A stretch of DNA of 64,000 nucleotides from Winogradskyella sp. (GTDB lineage Bacteria > Bacteroidota > Bacteroidia > Flavobacteriales > Flavobacteriaceae). Shown here one piece after another: positions 52,776 through 62,297 of this stretch. Every line of letters begins with the position of its first letter. Positions within the stretch are counted from its first letter, which is position 1. The stretch is from assembly GCF_013213835.1 (NCBI RefSeq), contig NZ_JABSSU010000005.1:62001-126000 (forward strand), given 5' to 3'. The position numbers were made by a program, and so were the translations under genes. The notes under the pieces are model-generated. The model saw nothing but the letters and a program-made list of their open reading frames with translations. It was not told the origin of the DNA and made no database searches.

Positions 52776-54086
52776 CTATCCACCGAAATCATCGAATCTA
52801 ATATGTTCGTCTGGGATACCAAAATCCTCACCCATTTTCTGAACAGCTTGGTTCATTAATGGTGGACCACAGAAATATAATTCGATGTCTTCTGGTGCTT
52901 CATGATGCTTTAAATAATTGTCGATTACACAATTATGAATAAACCCTACAAAACCATCACCTTCTTCGTCGTTTATATCTTTTTTAACTTTCCAGTTATC
53001 CGTTTCTAATGGCTCAGATAATGCCATGTAAAATTTAAAGTTTGGAAAATCTCTTTCTAAATCTCTAAAATAATGGATGTAAAACAATTCAGCTCTTGAA
53101 CGTCCACCATACCAATACGTTACTTTACGTCCAGTTTTTATAGTTTTAAACAACTCGTATAAATGTGATCGCATTGGTGCCATACCTGCTCCACCACCAA
53201 CGTATAACATCTCGCTTTCTGACTCGTTGATAAAGAATTCACCGTATGGTCCAGAAATAATAACTTTATCTCCTGGCTTTTGAGCAAATATATAAGATGA
53301 CGCTACACCAGGATTTACTTGCATCCATTGGTTTTTAGATCTATCCCAAGGTGGAGTTGCAATACGTACATTAAGCATAATTTCTCTTCCTTCTGCTGGG
53401 TAGGAAGCCATAGAATACGCACGCTCGACAGTTTCATCGTTTTTCATTACCAAAGGCCAAAGACCAAACTTATCCCAGTCTTTTTTAAATTTATCTGGTT
53501 CTCCAGCATGGTCTGTTGGATGTGCCGTTATATCGATATCTTCATATTTGATTTCGCACTGAGGAATTTCAATCTGAATATACCCACCAGCCTTATAATT
53601 CATATCTTCAGGAATTTCCACTACAAATTCCTTAATAAATGTAGCCACGTTATAGTTACGCACAACCGTCGCTTCCCATTTCTTAATACCAAATACTTCT
53701 TCAGGAATAGTTATTTCCATATCCTGCTTCACTTTTACTTGACAAGCCAAACGTGCTCCATGTTGTAATTCCTTTCTAGAGAAGTGAGGTGTCTCAGTTG
53801 GTAATGCTTCACCTCCACCAGAAAGTACGTGACATTCACACTGAATACAAGTTCCACCACCACCACAAGCAGATGGTAAGAATACTTTACTATTACCTAA
53901 CGTAGATAATAAAGTACCACCTGAAGCTACTTCTATTTCCTTTTCACCATTAATGGTAATCTTTACAGGACCAGAAGGTGATAGTTTTTGTTTCACAAAT
54001 AACAACAGCGCTACTAATAATAAGGTTACTAGTAAGAATGCTCCAACTGTTGCTAAAATAATTCCTAAATCTACTGCTAATATCAT
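52776..54086 (-). CDS. nqrF: Na+-translocating NADH:quinone reductase subunit F
   Basis: 436 aa, the NADH-oxidising entry subunit. One N-terminal TM helix (~5-30), then a ferredoxin-type domain with cysteines Cys74, Cys80, Cys83 and Cys115 for [2Fe-2S]. The FAD domain has RAYSMASYP and the NADH domain GGGAGMAPMRSHL, then YWYGGRSRAELFY and the terminal FDDFGG. Slightly longer than the ~407-aa Vibrio form, with an insert near KKDINDEEGDG. Last gene of nqrABCDEF. Confidence 0.97.
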   Translation of the reverse strand: MILAVDLGIILATVGAFLLVTLLLVALLLFVKQKLSPSGPVKITINGEKEIEVASGGTLLSTLGNSKVFLPSACGGGGTCIQCECHVLSGGGEALPTETPHFSRKELQHGARLACQVKVKQDMEITIPEEVFGIKKWEATVVRNYNVATFIKEFVVEIPEDMNYKAGGYIQIEIPQCEIKYEDIDITAHPTDHAGEPDKFKKDWDKFGLWPLVMKNDETVERAYSMASYPAEGREIMLNVRIATPPWDRSKNQWMQVNPGVASSYIFAQKPGDKVIISGPYGEFFINESESEMLYVGGGAGMAPMRSHLYELFKTIKTGRKVTYWYGGRSRAELFYIHYFRDLERDFPNFKFYMALSEPLETDNWKVKKDINDEEGDGFVGFIHNCVIDNYLKHHEAPEDIELYFCGPPLMNQAVQKMGEDFGIPDEHIRFDDFGG

Positions 54087-54092
54087 AAGGTT

Positions 54093-54839
54093 CTATTGCT
54101 TGTTTGTATTTTCAGCTAGTTCTAGTGTAGCTTCATCTTTGTTCATATTATCCTCAACAGCTTCAATTTGTGCTGCTTTATCTTCTGGCTTAGCTTCTTC
54201 ATCTCCGCCACCAGTTAACATTCCACCAAAACTTAAAAAGCCAATACCCATTAAGCCAGTAATTATAAACGTAATACCTAATCCTCTTAAAGCAGGTGGT
54301 ACATTACTATATCTGATTTTTTCACGAATAGCTGCAATTGCTAAAATTGCTAAGAACCATCCGATACCAGAAGAAATACCATAATTAAGTGCTAAACCAA
54401 ATGATTCAATTTCACGAGATTGCATAAATAAAGACCCTCCTAAAATCGCACAGTTTACTGCAATAAGTGGTAAAAAGATACCAAGTGAGTTATATAAAGA
54501 TGGTGAGAACTTTTCAACCACAATCTCTACCAATTGCACCATTGTTGCAATCGTAGCAATGAACATGATAAAAGATAGGAATCCTAAATCCATTCCAGAG
54601 AAACCTTCTCCACCAGAACTTCCATCTAACCATGCTAATGCACCAGGTTGTAGTAAATATTGATCTAATAACCAGTTTAAAGGCACTGTAATTGCTAATA
54701 CAAATATTACAGCTGCACCTAAACCAACAGCCGTTGACACTTTTTTGGAAACAGCTAGGTAAGAACACATACCTAAGAACACAGCAAATACCATGTTGTC
54801 AACAAATATCGATTTGAAAAATAATTCTAAATGTTCCAT
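54093..54839 (-). CDS. nqrE: Na+-translocating NADH:quinone reductase subunit E
   Basis: 248 aa, six TM helices, RnfA/NqrE type: FVDNMVFAVFLGMCSYLAVSKKV and AVNCAILGGSLFM carry the conserved cysteines that hold the intramembrane iron centre with NqrD. The C-terminal ~45 residues (GGGDEEAKPEDKAAQIEAVEDN onward) form an acidic hydrophilic tail absent from the ~198-aa proteobacterial subunit. The gap to nqrF is 6 bp. Upstream, a 72-bp gap with tandem repeats separates it from nqrD. Confidence 0.96.
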   Translation of the reverse strand: MEHLELFFKSIFVDNMVFAVFLGMCSYLAVSKKVSTAVGLGAAVIFVLAITVPLNWLLDQYLLQPGALAWLDGSSGGEGFSGMDLGFLSFIMFIATIATMVQLVEIVVEKFSPSLYNSLGIFLPLIAVNCAILGGSLFMQSREIESFGLALNYGISSGIGWFLAILAIAAIREKIRYSNVPPALRGLGITFIITGLMGIGFLSFGGMLTGGGDEEAKPEDKAAQIEAVEDNMNKDEATLELAENTNKQ

Positions 54840-54885
54840 ATATTTTTAGTTTTCAGTCTCAGTAAACAGCTGACAAAAGTTGTGC

Positions 54886-54913
54886 ACTGTTAACTGTAAA
54901 CTGTATACTGATT
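54886..54913 (-). repeat. Heptanucleotide near-tandem repeat between nqrD and nqrE
   Basis: Plus strand reads four consecutive 7-bp units ACTGTTA, ACTGTAA, ACTGTAT, ACTGATT, running into the nqrD stop codon (54912-54914). Confidence 0.8.
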
Positions 54914-55556
54914 AATCCTCTATTAATGCTTTATTTCTACTACGTTGTACCCAGATAATTAATCCTACAATGATTAAGGCCATTGGCGGCATTAACATAA
55001 AACCATTGTTTTCATATCCTATACTGTAAACTCCAGTTTGTTCAATAGGATCTCCTAATACAGGAATTCCTAATAATGTCCCAGAACCTAGTAGCTCTCT
55101 AAAGAAGCCTACAATGATTAAAATTACAGCGTATCCTAATGCGTTACCGATACCATCTAAAAATGATTTCCATGGTCCATTACCAAGTGCGAACGCCTCA
55201 AAACGCCCCATAATAATACAGTTAGTGATAATTAAACCAATGAATACCGATAATGTCTTACTCAACTCAAATGCGAACGCCTTAAGTACTTGATCAACTA
55301 TAATTACCAATGATGCAACAACAATTAATTGCACAATAATTCTAATCTTTGAAGGAATGATATTTCTCATTAGAGATATCACCACGTTTCCAACACCTAA
55401 TACGAACAGTACTGCTATACCCATTACAATTGATGCTTTAAGCTCTGCAGTAATTGCTAAAGCGGAACATATACCTAATACCTGAATTGTAATAGGGTTG
55501 TTATCCGCTAACGGATCTGTTATTAACTTTGTATCTTTTTTTGAAAGTAATCCCAT
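54912..55556 (-). CDS. nqrD: Na+-translocating NADH:quinone reductase subunit D
   Basis: 214 aa, six TM helices. [16 protein letters not shown] carries the N-terminal conserved cysteine and [17 protein letters not shown] the second, the pair that coordinates the central iron with Nqr[26 protein letters not shown] is the family C-terminal block. Separated from nqrC by 11 bp. Confidence 0.97.
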   Translation of the reverse strand: MGLLSKKDTKLITDPLADNNPITIQVLGICSALAITAELKASIVMGIAVLFVLGVGNVVISLMRNIIPSKIRIIVQLIVVASLVIIVDQVLKAFAFELSKTLSVFIGLIITNCIIMGRFEAFALGNGPWKSFLDGIGNALGYAVILIIVGFFRELLGSGTLLGIPVLGDPIEQTGVYSIGYENNGFMLMPPMALIIVGLIIWVQRSRNKALIED

Positions 55557-55567
55557 AGTTTAATGTT

Positions 55568-56362
55568 TTATAAGCTTTGAAAAAATGGTAAGTATAATTT
55601 CAAATCGTTTTTAATCATTGCAGACACACCATCGCCAGTAATTGTGGCACCAGCTAAGGCATCTACCTCGTAGTCATCCTTTATTTCATTCTTTGGATCG
55701 TTATTTCCTTTGGCAACTTTGATACCTTTAAAAGTACCCGACTTATCTATTAATTGTTCACCATAAAAATCATCCATGAAATAACGTTGCTTAATATTTG
55801 CACCTAAACCTGGTGTTTCACCAGCATGGTCAAAAAACGCACCTTTAACAACCATATCTTTATCTAGAGCAACATAACCCCAAATCGCGTCCCAAAGTCC
55901 TTTTCCTCTAATTGGTGCTACGTAAACCGTTTCACCATTTTGAGTGCCTTTAAACAATGGTAAAAAACGAGACTTACCACTTTTAGCTTTCGCTTGTTCT
56001 TTCTTAATATCTACTAAATACGGTTCTTTACCAGCACCTTCAGCTTTTGATTTTAAAAAGTCTTCTCTTGATAGTGTATTGATTATTTTGCCATCTTTAA
56101 ATTCTAATACTAATTGCTCTTCAACATTAGTAGCAAAAGCATCAGCAACTTCAGCAGTAGAGACAAAAGTAATATCTCCTGTACCCTCATTACCATTAAC
56201 ACCCATGGCATATAGGATATTTTGCTGCTTTTCAATTCTTTGATTTTCATCAATATTCGCTCTTAAAGAAGAAGCTGTAAAGGCTAATAATGAACCTACA
56301 ACAACAACCATTGCAACAGCAAATAATATTGTATACGAATTCTTTTCTGTATTAATCGCCAT
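55568..56362 (-). CDS. nqrC: Na+-translocating NADH:quinone reductase subunit C
   Basis: 264 aa. One N-terminal TM helix (~12-30) and a periplasmic FMN-binding domain. The ApbE target DALAGAT ends in the flavinylated Thr240, matching the Dxx(S/A)GAT pattern. WDAIWGYVALDKD and GETPGLGANI are family blocks. FMN is attached by the ApbE encoded at 47997-48986. Confidence 0.97.
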   Translation of the reverse strand: MAINTEKNSYTILFAVAMVVVVGSLLAFTASSLRANIDENQRIEKQQNILYAMGVNGNEGTGDITFVSTAEVADAFATNVEEQLVLEFKDGKIINTLSREDFLKSKAEGAGKEPYLVDIKKEQAKAKSGKSRFLPLFKGTQNGETVYVAPIRGKGLWDAIWGYVALDKDMVVKGAFFDHAGETPGLGANIKQRYFMDDFYGEQLIDKSGTFKGIKVAKGNNDPKNEIKDDYEVDALAGATITGDGVSAMIKNDLKLYLPFFQSL

Positions 56363-56365
56363 AAT

Positions 56366-57643
56366 CTATGCTACTTTTGCTTTTAAACGTTTCATTCTCT
56401 TCTTTACATTTCCTTGAACCACGTAGTGATCAATAGTTGGTGCAAACACGTTCATCAGTAAAATCGCTAAGAACACACCTTCTGGATATGCCGGGTTGAA
56501 TACACGAATCATAATGGATATGAATCCTATTAAAAATCCGTAAATCCATTTCCCTTTATTGGTTTGCGCAGCTGTTACAGGATCTGTCGCCATGTATACT
56601 GCACCGAATAAAATACTTCCGATTATTAAATGTTGCCAAAATGGTACACTCATTAGACCAAAGAACTTACTCGATTCTCCAACCCATCCTGCATCAACAA
56701 CACCATTAAAAATAAGTCCCATTGATAATGCACCTATCACTGTACTTAACATAATTCTCCAACTTCCAATCTTTGCAAAGATTAAGAACAATCCACCAAG
56801 TATGATTAAGAACTTTGACGTCTCACCTATTGATCCAGGTATTAAACCCCAGAACATATCAGAGTATGAATATAATTCTGCTGCTCTGTCACCATAAGTT
56901 GTTACGGTATCAGTACCTGCTACTGTTAACTCTTGGCCTGCTTTCGCGTAATACCCAAGTAATGTCTCACCAGACATAGCATCCGGTTGTTGTCCTGATG
57001 CTAAATCCTGAACTCTAGGATCTGCACCATGAACCCATACTTTATCACCAGACATCCAAGTTGGATATGCGAAGAATAAAAATGCTCTAATAGTTAAAGC
57101 TGGATTAAGAATGTTCATTCCAGTACCACCAAAAACTTCTTTACCGATAACAACACCAAATATCACAGCAACTGCTAACATCCACAATGGTAAATCAACA
57201 GGAACGATTAATGGTACTAACATACCTGTTACTAAATAACCTTCTTCTACCTCATGACCTTTGATGATTGCAAATACAAATTCTACTGCTAATCCTACAC
57301 CATAAGACACTGCTACTAGTGGTAATATTTTCCAAGCACCAATTGTAAGGTTGTCTAAAGTCCAAAATGATGCACCTAAAAATCCGTTAGCGCTCTCAAT
57401 TAATCCTTGTGCTAGATAATGCTGATAACCTGCATTAAACATACCAAATATAAGACATGGCACCATCGCCATGATAACTGTATTCATAGTACGCTTAAGA
57501 TCATCTGCTGCCTTAACATGAGTACCACCATGAGTCGTCTCATTTGGTAAATACAAGAACGTAAAAAGGGCATTAAAACCAGGAAGCCACTTTTTGTCCT
57601 TATTTTTCTCTTTAAAATTGTGTAAATTCTGTTTTAAACCCAT
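56366..57643 (-). CDS. nqrB: Na+-translocating NADH:quinone reductase subunit B
   Basis: 425 aa, about ten TM helices, the main Na+-pumping subunit. Blocks: HVKAADDLKRTMNTV, IFGVVIGKEVFGGTGMNILNP and FWGLIPGSIGETS. The covalent FMN site is DAMSGET with Thr227; the usual SGAT is SGET here (Ala to Glu next to the acceptor Thr). It overlaps nqrA by 1 bp and precedes nqrC by 3 bp. Confidence 0.97.
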   Translation of the reverse strand: MGLKQNLHNFKEKNKDKKWLPGFNALFTFLYLPNETTHGGTHVKAADDLKRTMNTVIMAMVPCLIFGMFNAGYQHYLAQGLIESANGFLGASFWTLDNLTIGAWKILPLVAVSYGVGLAVEFVFAIIKGHEVEEGYLVTGMLVPLIVPVDLPLWMLAVAVIFGVVIGKEVFGGTGMNILNPALTIRAFLFFAYPTWMSGDKVWVHGADPRVQDLASGQQPDAMSGETLLGYYAKAGQELTVAGTDTVTTYGDRAAELYSYSDMFWGLIPGSIGETSKFLIILGGLFLIFAKIGSWRIMLSTVIGALSMGLIFNGVVDAGWVGESSKFFGLMSVPFWQHLIIGSILFGAVYMATDPVTAAQTNKGKWIYGFLIGFISIMIRVFNPAYPEGVFLAILLMNVFAPTIDHYVVQGNVKKRMKRLKAKVA

Positions 57644-58992
57644 TATCCTATCTCTTTAAGCATTAAGTCTAATCCTTCTCTTATTATTTTCTGATGCGGC
57701 TGTTTAGACACACATACAAACTCCGTCAATGCAAAATCTTCCGGTGCTACTTCGTACATCCCTAAAGCTTCCATTTCATCTAAATCCTTATACATACAAG
57801 CCTTTAAGATTTGTAATGGATAGATATCTAATGGAAATACTTGTTCATAACTACCTGTCACTACAAATGCACGGTGCTCACCGTTTGTATTTGTGTTTAA
57901 GTCGTATTTCTTTTTTGGATTTAACCATGAAAACGTCAACGCTCTAGATGTTGATACTTTATTGAAGATTGGTTTATTCCAACCAAAGAATTCGTAATCA
58001 TCACCTTCAGGTATCACAGTAATGACATTGCTGTAATAATCCAAACTACCATCTGGCTTCACTTGCTTACCTGTTAAGACATTACCTGAAATAATTCTGT
58101 CGTTGCCATCTTTCTCTACGCCATTGTCATAAATCATTGTTGCAACTTCAGAACCAATTTTAGTTTTAAAATATCTTGGTTTTTTAACTGAAGAACCAGC
58201 AAAAGCAACAACGCGCTCAGCATTAAACTTACCAGTTAGTAAGAGTTCACCAATAATGACTAAATCTTGTGCATTAACTGTCCACGCAACTTCACCTTTA
58301 TTAATAGGATCTACTTTATTGATTAAAGTACCTACATTCCCAGAAGGATGAGGTCCTGAAACTTTATAAGTGGTTGCATTATCTAAACCTGCTAATGGCG
58401 AGTTATTACTACCTACTGAAATGTGAACTCCACCTTCTGTTAATTTAGACAGTGCAGTTACAGCAGCTTGCAATTCAGCCTCTTTACCAGCCAGAACGTA
58501 ATCTAAGTCTGCAGCTAACGGTGCACTTGCATAACCAGAAACAAAAATAGCTTTTGGTGTAGACTCTACATTTGCAATAACATCATAAGGTCGTTGCTTT
58601 ATAAAAGCCCAACATCCTGATGCTAATAAATGCTCCTTAATTTTTGCTGCATCTGAAGACAAATCAAATTTACCATGATCTATATACGTTTGCTCTTTGT
58701 CTGCAGTAATTTTAATTGCGTCGATGCGACGTCTTGGTCCACGTTGTATTTCAGAAATTTCACCAGACACTGGAGAAACAAATTTCATTGCTTCAGCATC
58801 TTTATTGTAAAACAAAGTCTCACCTGCTTTTACACGTGTACCTTCTTTTGCAACAAGTTTCGGGATAATACTGTGGAAATCTTCTGGTCTAATAAAATAG
58901 AAATTACTAATAATAGCATTTTCTGTCACTTTCTCGGCTTCACCGACTAGTTTTATATCTAGACCTTTTCTAATTCTGATGTCTTTTGACAT
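57643..58992 (-). CDS. nqrA: Na+-translocating NADH:quinone reductase subunit A
   Basis: 449 aa soluble subunit near the quinone site. Family blocks: IRIRKGLDIKLVGEAE, VKAGETLFYNKDAEAMKFVSPVSGEI, GPHPSGNVGTLINKVDPI and YPLQILKACMYKDLDEMEALGMYEV. First gene of the nqrABCDEF operon with its own -7 box upstream. The complex couples NADH oxidation to Na+ export. Confidence 0.97.
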   Translation of the reverse strand: MSKDIRIRKGLDIKLVGEAEKVTENAIISNFYFIRPEDFHSIIPKLVAKEGTRVKAGETLFYNKDAEAMKFVSPVSGEISEIQRGPRRRIDAIKITADKEQTYIDHGKFDLSSDAAKIKEHLLASGCWAFIKQRPYDVIANVESTPKAIFVSGYASAPLAADLDYVLAGKEAELQAAVTALSKLTEGGVHISVGSNNSPLAGLDNATTYKVSGPHPSGNVGTLINKVDPINKGEVAWTVNAQDLVIIGELLLTGKFNAERVVAFAGSSVKKPRYFKTKIGSEVATMIYDNGVEKDGNDRIISGNVLTGKQVKPDGSLDYYSNVITVIPEGDDYEFFGWNKPIFNKVSTSRALTFSWLNPKKKYDLNTNTNGEHRAFVVTGSYEQVFPLDIYPLQILKACMYKDLDEMEALGMYEVAPEDFALTEFVCVSKQPHQKIIREGLDLMLKEIG

Positions 58993-59026
58993 ATATCTTA
59001 AAAGATTAGTTATCTAAAAATCCGTG

Positions 59027-59034
59027 CAAATTTA
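59027..59034 (-). promoter_or_regulatory. -7 promoter element of the nqr operon
   Basis: On the minus strand TAAATTTG matches TAnnTTTG and ends 34 bp before the nqrA ATG. Confidence 0.5.
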
Positions 59035-59160
59035 TGAATTAATGATAAATATACTTTCAGAAAAAATGCTAAGGTTTTTTATTTATACTAATTCTAAATA
59101 AGAAATTTAGATAAGGTACGGTTTTTGTTTATCTTTAACCACACTACATAAATTCCTCAA

Positions 59161-60411
59161 ATGAAAAAGGTTGTCTATTGTATTCTATTTCTACTCTTTA
59201 CATCATCGTCGATTCTTGCACAAGCCGAAGAAGTAGCACCGCCAGATTTTATAAAAACAATTAAATTCAAAAGTAATACCACACAAGGTCAACTACCCAT
59301 ATTGAGATTAGGAGAACCTCTAATATTAGAATTTGACGCTCTTAATGCTGATGAAGAAGACTTCTACTATGTGATTGAACATTTCAACTATGATTGGACT
59401 CCGTCTATTTTAGCAAAAGCTGAATATCTTCGAGGGCTCGATAACCAGCGGATTTTAGAATACTACAACTCATTCAACACCTATCAGGTGTATTCGCATT
59501 ACAAACTGCAAATCCCTAATATTCAAACAAGAGGTTTACTTAAAAGTGGAAACTATATGATTTCTATATATGACGATTATGATGAACTAATGTTTAGCCG
59601 AAAATTCATGATATATGAAGATTTAGTGAGCACAGGTGTCCAAGTAAAACGCTCAAGAGATGTAACCGCAATTGCTGAAAAGCAAACGATAGATTTAAAA
59701 GTTTCAACAAACAGCATCAACTTTAATAACCCATTAGAAACAATAAAAACCTTAATTATTCAAAATAACAATCTTAATACATCAATTTCCGGCTTAGAGC
59801 CTCAATACACCATTGGCAATAATCTTATTTACAGATATGATACCGAATCTGCTTTTTGGGGAGGTAATGAATTCTTTTGGTTTGAAAATAAAGATGTCCG
59901 CACCTCAAATATGGCTGTACAATTTATAGATTTACAAGACATTTACCATAGTTATCTCTACACAAATGTACCTAGGCGAGACACGCCATACACCTACAAC
60001 CCAGACATTAACGGGAATTTCCAAGTGACAGCTGCAGAACGCTTAAACACAGATATAGAAGCAGATTATACCATGGTTCATTTCTCACTGTCTCACGAAG
60101 AATTAAAGAGTAAGGACGTTCATGTTTATGGTAATTTTAATGCCTTTGCCATTGAACCATTAACTAAAATGGAATACAATTCTGAAAATGGAAAGTATGA
60201 GGTGATGCTAAGACTTAAACAAGGATTTTACAATTATAAATATGTGGTCGTTGACAAGGATACCGAAGCAGTAAATGAAGGTGCTATAAGTGGTGACTAT
60301 TGGCAAACAGAAAACAATTATAAAGTCCTTGTTTACTACAGAGATTTAGGCGCCCGATACGATAGAATTATAAGTTATGGGGAAGCTTCCTCGACAGACA
60401 TTTCCAATTAA
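59161..60411 (+). CDS. Type IX secretion system plug protein (DUF5103)
   Basis: 416 aa. The signal peptide VVYCILFLLFTSSSILAQ is followed by the DUF5103 beta-rich fold: IKTIKFKSNTTQGQLPILRLGEPLILEFD, YYVIEHFNYDWTPS, NSFNTYQVYSHYKLQIPN and a C-terminal HVYGNFNAFAIEPLTKMEYN immunoglobulin-like module. The family includes the Plug that closes the periplasmic entrance of the SprA translocon. It fits the T9SS substrates encoded at 36-40 kb. An imperfect -7 box (TATCTTTA, 59130) precedes it. Confidence 0.88.
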   Translation: MKKVVYCILFLLFTSSSILAQAEEVAPPDFIKTIKFKSNTTQGQLPILRLGEPLILEFDALNADEEDFYYVIEHFNYDWTPSILAKAEYLRGLDNQRILEYYNSFNTYQVYSHYKLQIPNIQTRGLLKSGNYMISIYDDYDELMFSRKFMIYEDLVSTGVQVKRSRDVTAIAEKQTIDLKVSTNSINFNNPLETIKTLIIQNNNLNTSISGLEPQYTIGNNLIYRYDTESAFWGGNEFFWFENKDVRTSNMAVQFIDLQDIYHSYLYTNVPRRDTPYTYNPDINGNFQVTAAERLNTDIEADYTMVHFSLSHEELKSKDVHVYGNFNAFAIEPLTKMEYNSENGKYEVMLRLKQGFYNYKYVVVDKDTEAVNEGAISGDYWQTENNYKVLVYYRDLGARYDRIISYGEASSTDISN

Positions 60412-60467
60412 CAACCTTAAATATCTTTAACTAAAACTACCCATTTAAAATAAGAGCACATAATACT

Positions 60468-61841
60468 ATGCTAAAAGACCTCAATCTTTTCAATCAATTA
60501 TGCGAAGAACTGATAAAACTAGAAAAAGAGCATCCTGTTTCAAGGCCTATACCTACCGCAGAATTATTTAATGAATTAGACCTTTCTTTAAATGAAGAAG
60601 GTATCGTTGACAAAGACCTAATTGACACTTTAACAAAAATTATTAAGTATACACCAAAAACAGCTTCAAAATCTTTCTTTAATCAGCTTTTTGGTGGTCG
60701 TATGAGTAAGGCGACATTAGGAGATTTGTTAGCTGTTCTATTAAACAATAGTATGTACACCTATAAAGTGGCTGGACCGCAAGTAGGTATTGAAAAACAA
60801 ATACTCAATAATATTTGCCATCTCATTGGTTATAACAAACAAGGAGATGGGACAATGGCACCTGGTGGCTCAATGAGCAACTTTATGGCATTAATAATGG
60901 CAAGAGATTTTAAACATCCAAGTGTTCGTAACAGCGGTGTAATTAGTGAAATGACCCTTTATACATCTAAAGAAGCACATTACTCTATTGCAAAAAACGC
61001 TTCATTTGCCGGCATTGGAAGATCTCAAGTTAGGGAGGTAGACACAAATGATAAGGGTGAAATGTTAACATCTCACTTAAGTTATCTTATTAATAAAGAT
61101 GTAGAAGCTGGTCATATTCCATTTTTTGTAAATGCTACAGCTGGCACAACGGTATTAGGTGCCTTCGACAACATTTTAGAAATAAGCAAGGTTTGTAAAA
61201 CTCATCATTTATGGCTTCATGTTGATGGTGCTTATTGCGGTGGTGTATTGTTTAGTAAAAAGTATAGACATCTTCTAAACGGTATAGAGCATTCAGATTC
61301 TTTTAGTGTCAATGCACACAAAATGCTTGGCACACCATTAAGCTGTTCTATTGTGCTTACCAAGCACAAAGAACAATTGCACAAATCCTTTTCCAATGAA
61401 GCTGACTATCTATATCAAACAGATTCGGATGACTTTAATTTAGGTAAAACCTCCTTACAGTGTGGCAGACGTAATGACGCATTAAAATTTTGGACGTTAT
61501 GGAAGTCTATTGGAACAAAGGGTCTTGAAGAAATGGTAAATAAACAATTTTTACTAGCTGAAGTTGCACGACAATATATAAGAGACCACGAAAACTACAC
61601 GCTCTACAGTTTCGAAAATTCTATTTCAGTTTGCTTTAACTATAGAAATATTTCTGCAAAGGAATTATGCACTGCTTTATATGAAGACTCAAAACTAATG
61701 GTAGGTTTTGGCAAATACAATGGTATTGAATTTATAAGATTGGTAACCATTAACAGCGTTTTGGAAAAAGAAGACATTATCGCTTTTTTTGACACTTTAG
61801 AGCACTTTGTTGCTAAAAAAATGCTAAAAACAGCCACATAA
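60468..61841 (+). CDS. PLP-dependent group II decarboxylase
   Basis: 457 aa, Pfam Pyridoxal_deC fold: GTMAPGGSMSNFMALIMARD, HYSIAKNASFAGIG, the cofactor-stacking VNATAGTTVLGAFDN, HVDGAYCGGVLFSKKY and the PLP lysine in SVNAHKMLGTPLSC. Candidates are glutamate, 2,4-diaminobutyrate or aromatic amino acid decarboxylase; sequence by eye does not separate these. Monocistronic, 56 bp after the T9SS gene and 62 bp before apaG. Confidence 0.85.
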   Translation: MLKDLNLFNQLCEELIKLEKEHPVSRPIPTAELFNELDLSLNEEGIVDKDLIDTLTKIIKYTPKTASKSFFNQLFGGRMSKATLGDLLAVLLNNSMYTYKVAGPQVGIEKQILNNICHLIGYNKQGDGTMAPGGSMSNFMALIMARDFKHPSVRNSGVISEMTLYTSKEAHYSIAKNASFAGIGRSQVREVDTNDKGEMLTSHLSYLINKDVEAGHIPFFVNATAGTTVLGAFDNILEISKVCKTHHLWLHVDGAYCGGVLFSKKYRHLLNGIEHSDSFSVNAHKMLGTPLSCSIVLTKHKEQLHKSFSNEADYLYQTDSDDFNLGKTSLQCGRRNDALKFWTLWKSIGTKGLEEMVNKQFLLAEVARQYIRDHENYTLYSFENSISVCFNYRNISAKELCTALYEDSKLMVGFGKYNGIEFIRLVTINSVLEKEDIIAFFDTLEHFVAKKMLKTAT

Positions 61842-61903
61842 CGATTAAAGAACTAAAATTCAACTCAAAATTTGTTATTTTAGCTTTTACAAGAAGCAAT
61901 TGC

Positions 61904-62290
61904 ATGGTTCAACAAGTTACAAGTGGCATCAAAATCTCTGTCGAAACTAATTTCGAAGGTACCTTTTATAAAAATTATAAGGTGCACTTTGCTTTTGGTT
62001 ATAAAGTAACTATTGAAAACCAAAGTAAAGATTCCGTTCAGCTCAATTCTAGACACTGGCGCATTTTAGACGCTTTAAATAATGAAGAAATTATTGAAGG
62101 AGAAGGTGTCATTGGCAAAAAACCTGTTCTAAAACCTGGTGAATCACACACCTATAATTCAGGCTGTTTACTAACTTCACCTTTTGGTGCAATGCAAGGC
62201 CATTATAATATGGTAAACTTCACCAAAACCAATAATTTTAAGGTTTACATTCCTTCATTTAAATTGAGCGCACCGTTCGCATTGAATTAA
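61904..62290 (+). CDS. apaG: ApaG protein
   Basis: 128 aa Ig-like beta-sandwich. Hallmarks: VHFAFGYKVTIENQS, VQLNSRHWRILDALN, GEGVIGKKPVLKPGESHTYNSGC and SPFGAMQGHYNMVN. Often annotated as a Co2+/Mg2+ efflux protein from a bacterial mutant phenotype, but the molecular role is unclear. Monocistronic. Confidence 0.93.
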   Translation: MVQQVTSGIKISVETNFEGTFYKNYKVHFAFGYKVTIENQSKDSVQLNSRHWRILDALNNEEIIEGEGVIGKKPVLKPGESHTYNSGCLLTSPFGAMQGHYNMVNFTKTNNFKVYIPSFKLSAPFALN

Positions 62291-62297
62291 TCGAAAC

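Noticed and set aside
53319..53768. Long plus-strand frame opposite nqrF
   Set aside because: Composition is a mirror of nqrF codons, with no start signal or family; the same holds for 53953-54384, 55944-56243 and 56559-56897.
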